From assembly GCA_023438065.1 (NCBI GenBank), contig JAEXRH010000012.1:1-64000 (forward strand): 64,000 nt of DNA, read 5' to 3'. Of the stretch, positions 25,663 to 33,713 are shown in pieces. The DNA comes from Spirochaetota bacterium. Lineage in GTDB: Bacteria > Spirochaetota > Spirochaetia > Treponematales > Treponemataceae. The translations under genes and the position numbers were made by a program. Position 1 is the stretch's first letter. Each line of letters begins with the position of its first letter. A model generated the notes under the pieces. The model was given only the letters and a program-made list of their open reading frames with translations. It did not search any database and was not told the origin of the DNA.

Positions 25663-26477
25663 TGGCGAAAAAACGCGCGCCTTCGGGGGCTGCCGCCTTT
25701 GACGAGTATTACCGCGAACGGTTCTCCGACCGCTGGACCGCGCTTCGGGCGGCGCTTCTCGAGCCGCCCCGCCAGGTCGCCCTTCCCGAGCCCGTGACGA
25801 AACCCTATTGGCTCGACGAGGCGAGCGTCGAGGCGGCCCGCGCGCTCCCGCCCGTCGATGACGGTAAGGTGCTCGATCTCTGCGCGGCGCCCGGGGGGAA
25901 AACCCTCGTGCTTGCCTCCGCGCTCGGTTCGGGCTCGACCCTTACCGCGAACGAGCTCTCACGCGAAAGGAGGGCTCGGCTTCTTTCGGTGCTCGACCAG
26001 CATCTCGGCGAGGAGCTTCGCGCCCGCGTGCGGGTGACGGGTTTCGACGCGGCCCTCTGGTCCCGGCACGAAAAGGGGAGCTACGACCGCATTCTCCTCG
26101 ACGCCCCGTGTTCCTCCGAGCGCCACGTCCTTTCTTCCCCGCAGTATCTCGATGAATGGACCCCGGCCCGTATCCGGAACCTCGCGCACCGCCAATGGGC
26201 GCTCCTCTCGGGCGCCTGGCTCGTGCTGAAGTCGGGGGGCTTTCTCGTGTATTCGACGTGCGCGCTCTCGGAGGAGGAAAACGACGGGGTCGTCGCGAAG
26301 CTCGCGAAAAAATACCCGGACGTTACCGCCGTGACGGCGGACCTTCAGGCTCAGTCTCCCGCGTCCCGTTCCCTGGGAGAGCGGACCGCGTACGGAACGC
26401 ACATCCTTCCCGATCGCTCGAGCGGGGCGGGACCGATATACTACGCGCTTTTGAGGAAAAACGGTCCGGAAGCCTAA
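25662..26477 (+). CDS. RsmB/NOP2-family RNA m5C methyltransferase
   Basis: A 271-residue SAM-dependent enzyme: LDLCAAPGGKT (SAM motif I), LLDAPCSSERH (motif IV with Cys) and VYSTCALSEEEND (motif VI catalytic Cys). It methylates C5 of cytosine in rRNA or tRNA. It lacks the NusB-like N-terminal domain of RsmB, so it is a compact NOL1/NOP2/Sun member. Of the adjacent ATGs at 25659 and 25662, the second is better spaced from the aggagg site. It ends 31 bp from the convergent DUF1577 gene. Confidence 0.92.
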   Translation: MAKKRAPSGAAAFDEYYRERFSDRWTALRAALLEPPRQVALPEPVTKPYWLDEASVEAARALPPVDDGKVLDLCAAPGGKTLVLASALGSGSTLTANELSRERRARLLSVLDQHLGEELRARVRVTGFDAALWSRHEKGSYDRILLDAPCSSERHVLSSPQYLDEWTPARIRNLAHRQWALLSGAWLVLKSGGFLVYSTCALSEEENDGVVAKLAKKYPDVTAVTADLQAQSPASRSLGERTAYGTHILPDRSSGAGPIYYALLRKNGPEA

Positions 26478-26508
26478 GGGGCGCTATCGATCGGCTGATC
26501 GCGAACGT

Positions 26509-27777
26509 TTATACCGTTCGCGCTTTCTCCCGAATCGAGGCCATCTCGAGCGCCTTTTGCTCGTACGCGAGCGGATCGTCGTTGGTATACGGCCTTCTAT
26601 AGAGAAACTCGTAGATCGTCATGAGATCTTCGCCCGAGAGATTGCAAAAACTGGTGCCGTAGCAACGGCCTTCCTTCTCGTCGAATCGCCGGGTGACCTT
26701 GGCCGTGCATTGAACCGATCGTTTCCCGAGCGAGATATCGACCGTAAAAAACGAACCCTCTTTTATCGGCGTCCTGATCTCGCCCTCCGGCAGGGCGATA
26801 AGCATCCCTCCGGGACTCATGTCGAGGATCTTCGCGGCATGGCCGGTGTTCTGGACCTTCGCGCAGTTCGCGTTGAAATAGCCCGTTTCCCTCAGCTGAT
26901 AGGCGAGCACGCGCGAGAAATCCCAAAGGTAATCGACCATGGAGATATCGAATGCCTCTCCCGTGCGGGAACCCGCGTAGATATACCCGACGACGTACTG
27001 GTAGTAGACGATGGGGCACCAGATCTCGGAGGTAAGGCCGTCGGCCCGTTTTTCCGTGAGCATCCGGTCGAATTTCGATCCCTCGACGAAGTAGTTCGGA
27101 TCCTCGAAACTTTCCTCGATGGACTCGGTGACGATTCGCCCTTCGGGATAGGGATCCTGCTTGGGCAGATGCGCCGACGTGGAGGGAATGAAGAGAATCT
27201 TTCCCGTCGCCGTGACGATTTCCTCCTCGAAGCGCTCGGGCTTGCGCGCGCGAAACATCACGATCGTCTGTTCGGCGTTTCGAGCGGCGATTTCCTCCTG
27301 GAAAAAGGCGATCGTGTCGGTGAGCTTTTTTCCGGAGAAGGGATTGCCGACGGACGCCTTCTCGACGCTCACGTACTCGGGGCATACGGGATAATCGAGG
27401 CTGATATCCTCGTTCGCGAGACTGAGCTTGACGGCCACCCCTCTCGGCCGTTTTACCCTGACGTATTTCCGTTGAAGGCTCCGTAGAAGCCGCGCCGGCG
27501 GGTCGATCCTGAGCTCTCGCGATGAAGCGTTTCTCACCGTCGTCTCGAAGGCGTAGGTTTTGCCGTGAAAATCGAAATAGCCGGTTATTCGCTCGCATAC
27601 CGAAAACGCCGCGTTGTCGAAGGTATCGAGAAGGGTGACGGAGAGGGCCGCCCGGTCGATCATCGTGATGCGTCCGGTTCCCGCCGTCGATACCCCGTGA
27701 AGCCTGACGGGTTGCTCGCTCTCATGCACGGTTTTAATCAAAAATTCCCGTTCTATCTGTGAAACGCTCTGGATCAT
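26509..27777 (-). CDS. DUF1577/PilZ-type c-di-GMP-binding protein
   Basis: A 422-residue soluble protein with the layout of spirochaetal DUF1577 proteins: a YcgR-N-like beta domain (about 15-100), a PilZ RxxxR motif (R103-KYV-R107), a long middle domain, and a C-terminal PilZ-like segment with DMSPGG (DxSxxG) near residue 320. It should bind c-di-GMP. It is transcribed head-to-head from the HD-GYP phosphodiesterase. The ATG follows a TATACT by only 7 bp and has no Shine-Dalgarno, which suggests a leaderless transcript. An inverted repeat gcgaacg/cgttcgc (26501-26521) spans its stop codon. Confidence 0.8.
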   Translation of the reverse strand: MIQSVSQIEREFLIKTVHESEQPVRLHGVSTAGTGRITMIDRAALSVTLLDTFDNAAFSVCERITGYFDFHGKTYAFETTVRNASSRELRIDPPARLLRSLQRKYVRVKRPRGVAVKLSLANEDISLDYPVCPEYVSVEKASVGNPFSGKKLTDTIAFFQEEIAARNAEQTIVMFRARKPERFEEEIVTATGKILFIPSTSAHLPKQDPYPEGRIVTESIEESFEDPNYFVEGSKFDRMLTEKRADGLTSEIWCPIVYYQYVVGYIYAGSRTGEAFDISMVDYLWDFSRVLAYQLRETGYFNANCAKVQNTGHAAKILDMSPGGMLIALPEGEIRTPIKEGSFFTVDISLGKRSVQCTAKVTRRFDEKEGRCYGTSFCNLSGEDLMTIYEFLYRRPYTNDDPLAYEQKALEMASIREKARTV

Positions 27778-27784
27778 GTTGTAT

Positions 27785-27790
27785 AGTATA
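27785..27790 (-). promoter_or_regulatory. -10 element of DUF1577 gene (leaderless candidate)
   Basis: Minus-strand TATACT ends 7 bp before the ATG at 27777, so initiation would fall at or next to the start codon. The -35 (ttgcgt, 18-bp spacer) is weak. Confidence 0.4.
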
Positions 27791-27805
27791 TCATGACGAT
27801 ACCAC

Positions 27806-27834
27806 TGGACGCAAAAAAAAACCTGTTGTAAAAT
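27806..27834 (+). promoter_or_regulatory. Promoter of the HD-GYP gene
   Basis: TGGACG (27806-27811), 17-bp spacer, TAAAAT (27829-27834), 34 bp before the ATG, with an aggaga site. Confidence 0.45.
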
Positions 27835-27868
27835 TCGGCTTCAAGCACTTACCAGGAGAATCCCCGCG

Positions 27869-29116
27869 ATGGCATACAGGACACAGACACGAGAAGAGAT
27901 ACTCGCCGGCATCATAGAGACCGAATCGCACCTCAACAGGATTCAGGACGTGGACGTGCTCATGGAGCAGATCCTGACCGAGGCCAGGAAGGTCGTGAAC
28001 GCCGACGCGGGATCCATTTACGTGCGCGACGGGGACAGACTCGCGATCCATTACGCGCAAAACGATACCCTTCAACGCCAGTTGCCCCCGGGACAGAAGG
28101 TCGTGTATTCCTATTTTTCCTTTCCGATCAACGAGAAGACGATCGCCGGATACAGCGCCTTGACCGACTCGCTCGTGAACGAGCCCGACGTATACGAGAT
28201 TTCCCCCGATAAACCCTACAAATTCGGCAGGCAAAGCGACGCGGTATCGGGATACCGGACCGTGTCGAATCTCACCATACCCTTACGGACCTCGGGTAAC
28301 CGCATTCTCGGCGTCCTGCAGGTTCTTAACGCCCTCGACGGCTCGGGTAACGTGGTATCCTTCGACAAGGACGACGAACTGTACATGAGCCATTTCGCCG
28401 CGAACGCGACGACCGCCCTCGAGCACGCGCACCTTACCCGCTCAATGGTTCTTCGCATGATCCGCATGTCCGAGCTCAGGGATCCGAAGGAAACGGGCCC
28501 GCACGTCAACCGCGTGTCGAGCTACGCCGTCGAGATCTACGACCGCTGGGCCTTCAACAAGCAGGTAGACGAAAACGAAAGCAGGAAATTCCGCGATACC
28601 CTCAAGATCGCCTCGATGCTCCACGACGTCGGGAAGGTCGCGATATCCGACTTGATCCTCAAGAAGCCCTCGCGGTTCACCGAGGAGGAGTACCTCATCA
28701 TGCAGGGACATACCTGGCTCGGCGCCAAGCTGTTCAACGAGATCGAGTCTCCGGTCGATAAGGTCGCGCGCGAGGTCGCGCTCACGCATCACGAAAATTG
28801 GGACGGAACCGGGTATCCTGGGAAGGTTTCCGTGGAGACGGGCGCGATCGAGGTCGCCAATCCCGGGACCGGGAAGGCGATGGGGCTATCCGGGGAGGAA
28901 ATCCCGATAGCGGGTCGCATCGTGGCCCTCGCGGACGTGTACGACGCGCTTTCCTGCAAGCGCGTGTATAAGGAACCCTGGAACGAGGACAAGGTTCTTG
29001 ATGAGATTCGAAACCTCCGGGGCACGAAGTTCGACCCCGAGGTCGTTGACGCGTTTTTCGAGATTCTTCCGTCGGTTCAGGCGATCCGGGAACGGTTTCC
29101 CGACACCGAGGAGTAA
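27869..29116 (+). CDS. GAF/HD-GYP cyclic-di-GMP phosphodiesterase
   Basis: A 415-residue protein with an N-terminal GAF domain (about 20-190, including GSIYVRDGDRLAI) and a C-terminal HD-GYP domain. Catalytic motifs are intact: the first His in HVNRV, HDVGKVAI, the GHTWLGAKL His, HHENWDGTGYPG and the ALADVYDAL Asp. It should hydrolyse c-di-GMP to pGpG/GMP under control of a ligand bound by the GAF domain. It is soluble with no membrane segment. It is transcribed away from the DUF1577/PilZ gene. Confidence 0.92.
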   Translation: MAYRTQTREEILAGIIETESHLNRIQDVDVLMEQILTEARKVVNADAGSIYVRDGDRLAIHYAQNDTLQRQLPPGQKVVYSYFSFPINEKTIAGYSALTDSLVNEPDVYEISPDKPYKFGRQSDAVSGYRTVSNLTIPLRTSGNRILGVLQVLNALDGSGNVVSFDKDDELYMSHFAANATTALEHAHLTRSMVLRMIRMSELRDPKETGPHVNRVSSYAVEIYDRWAFNKQVDENESRKFRDTLKIASMLHDVGKVAISDLILKKPSRFTEEEYLIMQGHTWLGAKLFNEIESPVDKVAREVALTHHENWDGTGYPGKVSVETGAIEVANPGTGKAMGLSGEEIPIAGRIVALADVYDALSCKRVYKEPWNEDKVLDEIRNLRGTKFDPEVVDAFFEILPSVQAIRERFPDTEE

Positions 29117-29124
29117 CCGGCGCC

Positions 29125-29580
29125 CTACAGGCCCTTACGGAGCCGCGATATCTCGCGGTCGAGGGCGTTCGCGAAATTCTGCAATTCCTTCTTTCCGTAT
29201 TGACTTGTCTTTTCGGGGACGAGCCCGTTTCGGTGCATGTCGAGCATCAGATTCCTGATCGAAAGCCGTTCGTTGATGTTTTCCGTCGTGTACACGATCC
29301 CCCGGTCGTTGATCACCCGTACCGAGGCGTCCACGAGCCGTTTCGCGAACGGGATGTCGCGCGTGACGACGAGATCCCCGATGGCCGCGCTTTGAACGAT
29401 GTGGTCATCCGCCGCGTCCGCCGAGGCCGGTGCGAGTACCATCGAGAACAGCGGAGATTTTGGCATGTCGATTTTTCTGTTCGCGACGAAGATTACCGGG
29501 ATTTCGAGCCTGATGCCCGTCCTGCAGACGAGTTCCCGTACCTGCCGGGGACAGGAATCGGCGTCAATCCAGAGCGTCAT
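29125..29580 (-). CDS. YaiI/YqxD family protein (DUF188)
   Basis: A 151-residue protein of the UPF0178/DUF188 family. It begins WIDADSCPRQVREL (the family's DADacPv signature) and has the ADDHIVQSA and DLVVTRDIPFAKRL segments of a PIN-like fold. The biochemical function of the family is not established; a nuclease-like role has been suggested from the fold. Its first 17 bp overlap the 3' end of manA, so the two are co-transcribed. Confidence 0.9.
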   Translation of the reverse strand: MTLWIDADSCPRQVRELVCRTGIRLEIPVIFVANRKIDMPKSPLFSMVLAPASADAADDHIVQSAAIGDLVVTRDIPFAKRLVDASVRVINDRGIVYTTENINERLSIRNLMLDMHRNGLVPEKTSQYGKKELQNFANALDREISRLRKGL

Positions 29581-30781
29581 TTGTAAGCGTTCCGGGGAGG
29601 GACGCCATGTAGCATACCCCCGTTCCGGACAGTGATATTTGCTCGCCGTTCGCCGGGATCAGTACGACGGATCCCCGGCAAATCGCGCAGCTCTCCCCCG
29701 ACGCGAGCGAGGCCACGATTTCCCCGGTAGCCCCGATTGCGATGGCGGGCGCGTCAGCCCGATAGGTAAACGAGCCCTCGGCGAGACGAATCGCCGTGAG
29801 CTCGCAATCATGCGCCTCGGTGCGATAGGTAAAGGGCTTGACGGTCGCGTCCGGCCTGATAACGGCCGGTTTATAGGGCGCGACATTGAGTATTTTAAGA
29901 AGCTCGGGGATGTCGAGATGTTTCGCGGTGAGCCCGCCCCTGAGGGTGTTGTCGGAATTCGACATGAGCTCGAGACCGGTGCCGTGGATGTAGGTATGCA
30001 TGATCCCTTCCGGCAGGTAGATGACCTCGCCCGGTTGCAGGGAGAGAACATTGAGGTAGAGCGGGGCAAGGCAGCCGATATCGCCCTTGTAATGGATAAA
30101 AAGCCGCTCTACGAGGCTGAAAGACCGTTTGGCGTCGGCGGACATCGACTCCCGGTTCGCCGCGATTACCGTTTGAAGGGTATCGATCTTGATCTCTGCG
30201 GGGAGCTCGAGAAGGTAGCGGCAAAAGGCGCCGTATCCGTCCCGATCGAGGTGTTCAATCGCGACGGAAAGGGAAGGGGAGTCGACCGCGCCCAATAACG
30301 CGCGCGTTTCTGCGGGATCGCGAAAGCCGCACATGGCGGTGAAGGGCGTGAGCGCGAGAAGGACTTCCTGTTTATGGTTGCTGTCCTTGTAGTTCCGGTT
30401 AGGGGAAAGAATGGGAATGCCCGCGGCATTTTCGCGATCGAATCCTTCCTGGGCTTGCGCCTTGGTCGGATGTACCTGCAGGGACAGGGGGTTCGAGGCC
30501 GAAAGAACCTTGAAAAGGAAGGGAAAGGTCGGTCCGTAACGATCAAGGGTTTTTTTGCCGAGGATGTCCACGGGATGCTCCGCGATATAGGCGTCGAGCG
30601 GCATCGTCGCGCCCTTGGCTCCCAGTATCTTGCTCGGCGCGGCGGGATGCGCGCCCATCCATAACTCCGCCATGGGTTCGTCGTCGGTATTGACGAGTCC
30701 GGTAAACGCCGGAATTCCGTCAAACGATCCCCAGACGTAGGTTTGGACGGTGTTTTTCAGCCGTAAAAAGAAATCCTGCAT
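29564..30781 (-). CDS. manA: Mannose-6-phosphate isomerase, class I
   Basis: A 405-residue zinc enzyme with the type I signatures: YVWGSFDG near residue 15, ELWMGAHP, QVHPTKAQA (zinc ligands Gln/His, about 100-110), NHKQEVLLAL (Glu ligand) and YLPEGIMHTYIHGTGLELMSNSDNTLRGG in the catalytic cupin. It interconverts fructose-6-phosphate and mannose-6-phosphate. With the phosphohexomutase encoded upstream it may supply mannose-1-phosphate, if that enzyme accepts mannose. It follows zapA after 5 bp on the same strand. Confidence 0.94.
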   Translation of the reverse strand: MQDFFLRLKNTVQTYVWGSFDGIPAFTGLVNTDDEPMAELWMGAHPAAPSKILGAKGATMPLDAYIAEHPVDILGKKTLDRYGPTFPFLFKVLSASNPLSLQVHPTKAQAQEGFDRENAAGIPILSPNRNYKDSNHKQEVLLALTPFTAMCGFRDPAETRALLGAVDSPSLSVAIEHLDRDGYGAFCRYLLELPAEIKIDTLQTVIAANRESMSADAKRSFSLVERLFIHYKGDIGCLAPLYLNVLSLQPGEVIYLPEGIMHTYIHGTGLELMSNSDNTLRGGLTAKHLDIPELLKILNVAPYKPAVIRPDATVKPFTYRTEAHDCELTAIRLAEGSFTYRADAPAIAIGATGEIVASLASGESCAICRGSVVLIPANGEQISLSGTGVCYMASLPGTLTNDALD

Positions 30782-30786
30782 AGGCG

Positions 30787-31083
30787 TTATATCACCTGTT
30801 CTATCCGGGATATCATCCCTAACGCGAGTTTCTCGGCCTCGGCAAGGTCAAGTTCCGGGGAGATGGCGGGATGTTTCATTTTTTCTTTGTATAACTCATC
30901 GGAAACGAGTATGCCCGCGATGATCGCGGTTTTCAGTGGGTCGTGTATGCCGGAGGTAATCTCGATTTGTTCGATGGTTTTTTTGTAATGGTCGTAGAGC
31001 GCGGAAAGATATTCGGGCTTCTCGTCGGCTTGTATGGCAAAAGAGGTGCCGAGCACGTCAATTTGCAAACTTCCTTTCGCCAT
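30787..31083 (-). CDS. zapA: Cell division protein ZapA
   Basis: A 98-residue protein with the ZapA N-terminal strand (LQIDVLGTSFAIQADEKPE) and a following helical coiled-coil tail (YLSALYDHYKKTIEQI, LKTAIIAGILVSDELYKEK). ZapA cross-links FtsZ protofilaments at midcell. An aggag site precedes the ATG. It is preceded by a coiled-coil gene in the infC-rplT operon. No 6S RNA-like sequence follows. Confidence 0.85.
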   Translation of the reverse strand: MAKGSLQIDVLGTSFAIQADEKPEYLSALYDHYKKTIEQIEITSGIHDPLKTAIIAGILVSDELYKEKMKHPAISPELDLAEAEKLALGMISRIEQVI

Positions 31084-31097
31084 AGGACTCCTGCCCG

Positions 31098-31541
31098 TCA
31101 GAATATATCCATTTGGCCGTTATCCGGGGAAACGGCGGTTTTCGGTTCCTCTTCGGAAGATTCCCATTCTGCCTCAACGCTGATGTCGGACGTGGATGGT
31201 TGAACCGGATCTGTGTCGGTTTCGGCGTTATCGGGAGCGAAAACGGGGTCGCGCGCCGAATCCGCGGGCATTTGCGCCTGCGGGGCGTCGGGCTGTTCCG
31301 GTCCCGATAAAATCGAATCCTCGAACGCGCTCAAGCGATCGAGCGCGTTCAGGATTCCTTCCTCGATCCTGCCCTGATCATCCCTGAACGAGCGAACGAG
31401 CGCCTCAAGCTCGCCAACGCGAGACTGAAGGCCCGAAAGCTGCGTTTTAAGGCGGGTATTCTCGGCCGTAAGGGATTCAATCTTACCGACGGCCTTGACG
31501 ACCCGATTTTCAAGAAGGCGGACCTGATCGAGACTGAGCAT
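31098..31541 (-). CDS. Coiled-coil protein (possible ZapB-like partner)
   Basis: A 147-residue protein. Residues about 5-70 form a heptad-rich coiled coil (RLLENRVVKAVGKIESLTAE and onward), followed by an acidic, Pro/Ala/Asp-rich disordered tail ending in QMDIF. No signal peptide. It lies between rplT and zapA, so a ZapB-like or other division-associated role is possible; this is inferred from context only. Confidence 0.7.
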   Translation of the reverse strand: MLSLDQVRLLENRVVKAVGKIESLTAENTRLKTQLSGLQSRVGELEALVRSFRDDQGRIEEGILNALDRLSAFEDSILSGPEQPDAPQAQMPADSARDPVFAPDNAETDTDPVQPSTSDISVEAEWESSEEEPKTAVSPDNGQMDIF

Positions 31542-31544
31542 CGT

Positions 31545-31904
31545 TTAGACTCCGAGCGCCTTTTTCGAGGTGGCGACTACGGCCTTGAACGCGGCAGGAT
31601 CCTCAATCGCCATGTTCGAAAGAGCCTTGCGATTGATGATGACGCCGGCCTTGGTGAGACCGTCGATAAAGCGGGAGTAGGAAAGTCCTTCCTCGCGGAC
31701 CGCGGCGTTGATACGCGCGATCCAGAGGCTTCTCATGTCGCCCTTGCGGTCGCGGCGCGACTCGTAGGCGTGGGTGAGGGACTTTACGACGGCGTCTTTG
31801 GCCGCCTTGAAATTGGTACCGCGGCGTCCGCGGAAACCCTTTGCGAGCTTGAGGATCTTCTTGCGGTGATCCTTGCGCTTGCTGCCATCTATTGCTCTGG
31901 GCAT
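31545..31904 (-). CDS. rplT: Ribosomal protein L20
   Basis: 119 residues, full length for bL20: KRKDHRKKILKLAKGFRGRRG at the basic N-terminus, then the globular RNA-binding part (RDRKGDMRSLWIARINAA, SYSRFIDGL, INRKALSNMA). It binds 23S rRNA early in 50S assembly. In other bacteria L20 represses its own infC-rpmI-rplT operon. A caggaga site precedes the ATG. Confidence 0.97.
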   Translation of the reverse strand: MPRAIDGSKRKDHRKKILKLAKGFRGRRGTNFKAAKDAVVKSLTHAYESRRDRKGDMRSLWIARINAAVREEGLSYSRFIDGLTKAGVIINRKALSNMAIEDPAAFKAVVATSKKALGV

Positions 31905-31926
31905 TTGTTAGTCTCCTGAAAAAGAA

Positions 31927-32127
31927 TTAACCGTAAGGCAAAAGCTGCTTGCGGATCTTGGCCGAATCGGCTTCGGAAAGAATACCGGTGTGACGAAGGT
32001 TTCTCTTGCGCTTGGTCGTCTTCTTGGTAAGAATATGGCGCAGGTTCATCTTCTTGTACTTGACCTTCCCCGTTGCGGTGAAGGAAAAGCGCTTCGCGGC
32101 GCATCGTTTGCTCTTCATCTTTGGCAT
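31927..32127 (-). CDS. rpmI: Ribosomal protein L35
   Basis: 66 residues, typical of bL35: MPKMKSKRCAAKRFSF, then the KTTKRKRNLRHTGILS motif near residues 33-48. It is placed between infC and rplT as in most bacteria. Confidence 0.97.
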   Translation of the reverse strand: MPKMKSKRCAAKRFSFTATGKVKYKKMNLRHILTKKTTKRKRNLRHTGILSEADSAKIRKQLLPYG

Positions 32128-32142
32128 GATACCACTACCTCA

Positions 32143-32664
32143 TCATTTTTTTGCTTTGGGGGCGAGCGTCATCGACATGAAACGGCCTTCCATAGCGGGC
32201 TGTTTCTCGATCACGTAATCGTCACCAAGCTTGCTTAACACGTCTTTCAGAACGACAAGGCCAAGTTCGGTGTGAGCAAGCTCGCGTCCGCGAAACCTGA
32301 TCGTCACCTTTACCTTGTCCCCTCCGGCAAGGAATTCCTTCACATGCTTTGACTTGAAATCGAGATCGTGATCGTCGATTTTAGGTTGCATGCGGATTTC
32401 CTTGAGCTCCTGCAACTTCTGTTTCTTCTTGGATTCCCGAAGTTTCTTCTCCATTTCGAAACGGTATTTGCCGTAGTCAAGGATCTTGCAAGCGGGTGGG
32501 TTCGCCTGCGGAGCAACTTCTACCAGGTCAAGACCTTGTTCACGTGCGAGTTTCAGCGCCTCGAGGGTAGGGACTATACCCTTTTGTTCGCCGTTTTCAT
32601 CGATAAGTCTGACCTCGCGTACACGGATCTGTTCATTAATCCGTAAATTAGTATTGTCCGCCAA
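32143..32664 (-). CDS. infC: Translation initiation factor IF-3
   Basis: 173 residues. The N-terminal domain (NLRINEQIRVREVRLID), lysine-rich linker (KLRESKKKQKLQELKEIRM) and C-terminal domain (IRFRGRELAHTELG) are complete. IF-3 binds the 30S subunit, checks the start codon and prevents subunit joining. The start is TTG at 32664, preceded by a taaggggg Shine-Dalgarno and a hairpin. A non-AUG start is a hallmark of IF-3 self-regulation. It heads the infC-rpmI-rplT operon, driven by a TTGACA/TATAGT promoter. Confidence 0.95.
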   Translation of the reverse strand: MADNTNLRINEQIRVREVRLIDENGEQKGIVPTLEALKLAREQGLDLVEVAPQANPPACKILDYGKYRFEMEKKLRESKKKQKLQELKEIRMQPKIDDHDLDFKSKHVKEFLAGGDKVKVTIRFRGRELAHTELGLVVLKDVLSKLGDDYVIEKQPAMEGRFMSMTLAPKAKK

Positions 32665-32677
32665 CGATCCCCCTTAT

Positions 32678-32698
32678 ATACGGGCCCGAATCCCGTAT
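32678..32698 (-). promoter_or_regulatory. infC leader hairpin
   Basis: A perfect 7-bp stem (ATACGGG/CCCGTAT, 7-nt loop) stands directly upstream of the infC Shine-Dalgarno in the roughly 50-nt leader. It could take part in translational control. Confidence 0.45.
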
Positions 32699-32723
32699 GT
32701 TCTAAAGTAGAGTTACAATCGTT

Positions 32724-32753
32724 ACTATAGCAAAAAGCTTCATTTACTGTCAA
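32724..32753 (-). promoter_or_regulatory. Sigma70 promoter of infC-rpmI-rplT
   Basis: Minus strand TTGACA (32753-32748), 18-bp spacer, TATAGT (32729-32724), about 60 bp upstream of the TTG start. Confidence 0.7.
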
Positions 32754-32787
32754 GGTAAGGACAAGACTTGCACATGATTACGACTGT

Positions 32788-33453
32788 ATGGTACCGTATG
32801 TCATGCAGTTTCTCATTTTTTTGCTCGTTCCTGCGTCGTTTTTATACTATATTGCGGGATTTCGCGATATCGACAAAGACGGAAAGAAAACCGGCTACCT
32901 CGCCGGTCTCGCTGCCGGTATCCTGGTAATCCTTTTCAACTCACTTTTTTCGAGGTTGTTTCCCGCCTCCTCCCCGCATTTTTTCGTGAAACTCGCCTCG
33001 GTATTCTTTTCGGAGACCGTTACCCCCTTCTTCGTGGCCCCCGGACTCCTGTTCCTGTTGTCGACCTCGCCCTTCAAAGAGCGGTTCGCCCAGATAAAGG
33101 TTCACCTTTTTGGGATCGCAAGCGTATATCTTCCTTATATAATGATTACCCGATATGACTATCCCGATCTTGCGGTATCGATCGGCATTCCCGTGTTGAC
33201 CCTTTCCGCGTTATTTCTTGCCGAATTCTGCCTCAGACGGTATGTCGAATCCGTGAATCGAGCGACCGACTTCATGGATTTTCTGCTTGCCGTGGCACCG
33301 GTTATCGCGATGCTTGTCGTTTCGAACGTCTATGTATCCCTTTGGTACTTCTGCTTTCCGTTTTGGACCTGGCTTCCGCTGTTCCTCGCGGTACCGCTTC
33401 TCGCCCTGTATGCCCGTTTGCGCGCGTACGGGAAGCTTTTCATAGCGTTTTGA
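32788..33453 (+). CDS. Integral membrane protein of unknown function
   Basis: A 221-residue protein with about six to seven hydrophobic segments (starting VMQFLIFLLVPASFLYYI, then YLAGLAAGILVILF, VAPGLLFLLS, ASVYLPYIMI, IPVLTLSALFLAEF, VIAMLVVSNVYVS and a final tryptophan-rich segment). A short charged loop, DIDKDGKKTG, follows the first segment. No family signature is recognised. It is divergent from infC and ends at a terminator. The ATG at 32788 is preceded only by a distant aaggaca; ATG 32803 is an alternative. Confidence 0.7.
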   Translation: MVPYVMQFLIFLLVPASFLYYIAGFRDIDKDGKKTGYLAGLAAGILVILFNSLFSRLFPASSPHFFVKLASVFFSETVTPFFVAPGLLFLLSTSPFKERFAQIKVHLFGIASVYLPYIMITRYDYPDLAVSIGIPVLTLSALFLAEFCLRRYVESVNRATDFMDFLLAVAPVIAMLVVSNVYVSLWYFCFPFWTWLPLFLAVPLLALYARLRAYGKLFIAF

Positions 33454-33486
33454 GTAACCGATACAAGGAATCCGTGTCTGAAAAAC

Positions 33487-33518
33487 AAAAAAACCCGACC
33501 TGGTCGGGTTTTTTTTGT
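33487..33518. terminator. Bidirectional intrinsic terminator
   Basis: AAACCCGA-cctgg-TCGGGTTT flanked by A-runs and T-runs. It ends the membrane-protein gene on the plus strand and can stop fba transcription on the minus strand. Confidence 0.85.
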
Positions 33519-33570
33519 TTTTCGTGCAATACCGGAACGCCGGAGCGCCAGGGTATCTCGCGGATTTCCC

Positions 33571-33713
33571 GAAGTTCAGCCGTACGGGCCGTTAGACCTG
33601 TCCGGCAGAACGGGGATCGTCGTCCTGAGCTTACGCCTGTCCGGCAGGTCCCTGAGAAACCGGCATCGCCGGTTTCTCAAAGTTCAGCTGGTCAAGCCTT
33701 AGGCTTGTCCGGC
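33571..33713. repeat. Repeated fba 3'-end segments and strong hairpin
   Basis: Three copies of a segment reading GCCGGACARG..TAA on the minus strand lie at 33699-33713 (the actual end of fba), 33631-33646 and 33592-33608. Each encodes AGQA or AGQV followed by a stop. Two copies are followed on the minus strand by GCTGAACTT about 10 bp later (plus-strand aagttcagc, near 33680 and 33572). An 11-bp perfect hairpin with a 3-nt loop (GAGAAACCGGC/GCCGGTTTCTC, 33654-33678) sits between copies 1 and 2. This looks like decayed duplication of the gene end. Confidence 0.6.

Noticed and set aside
30782..31097. 6S RNA near zapA
   Set aside because: The gaps around zapA are 5 and 14 bp, too small for an RNA gene.
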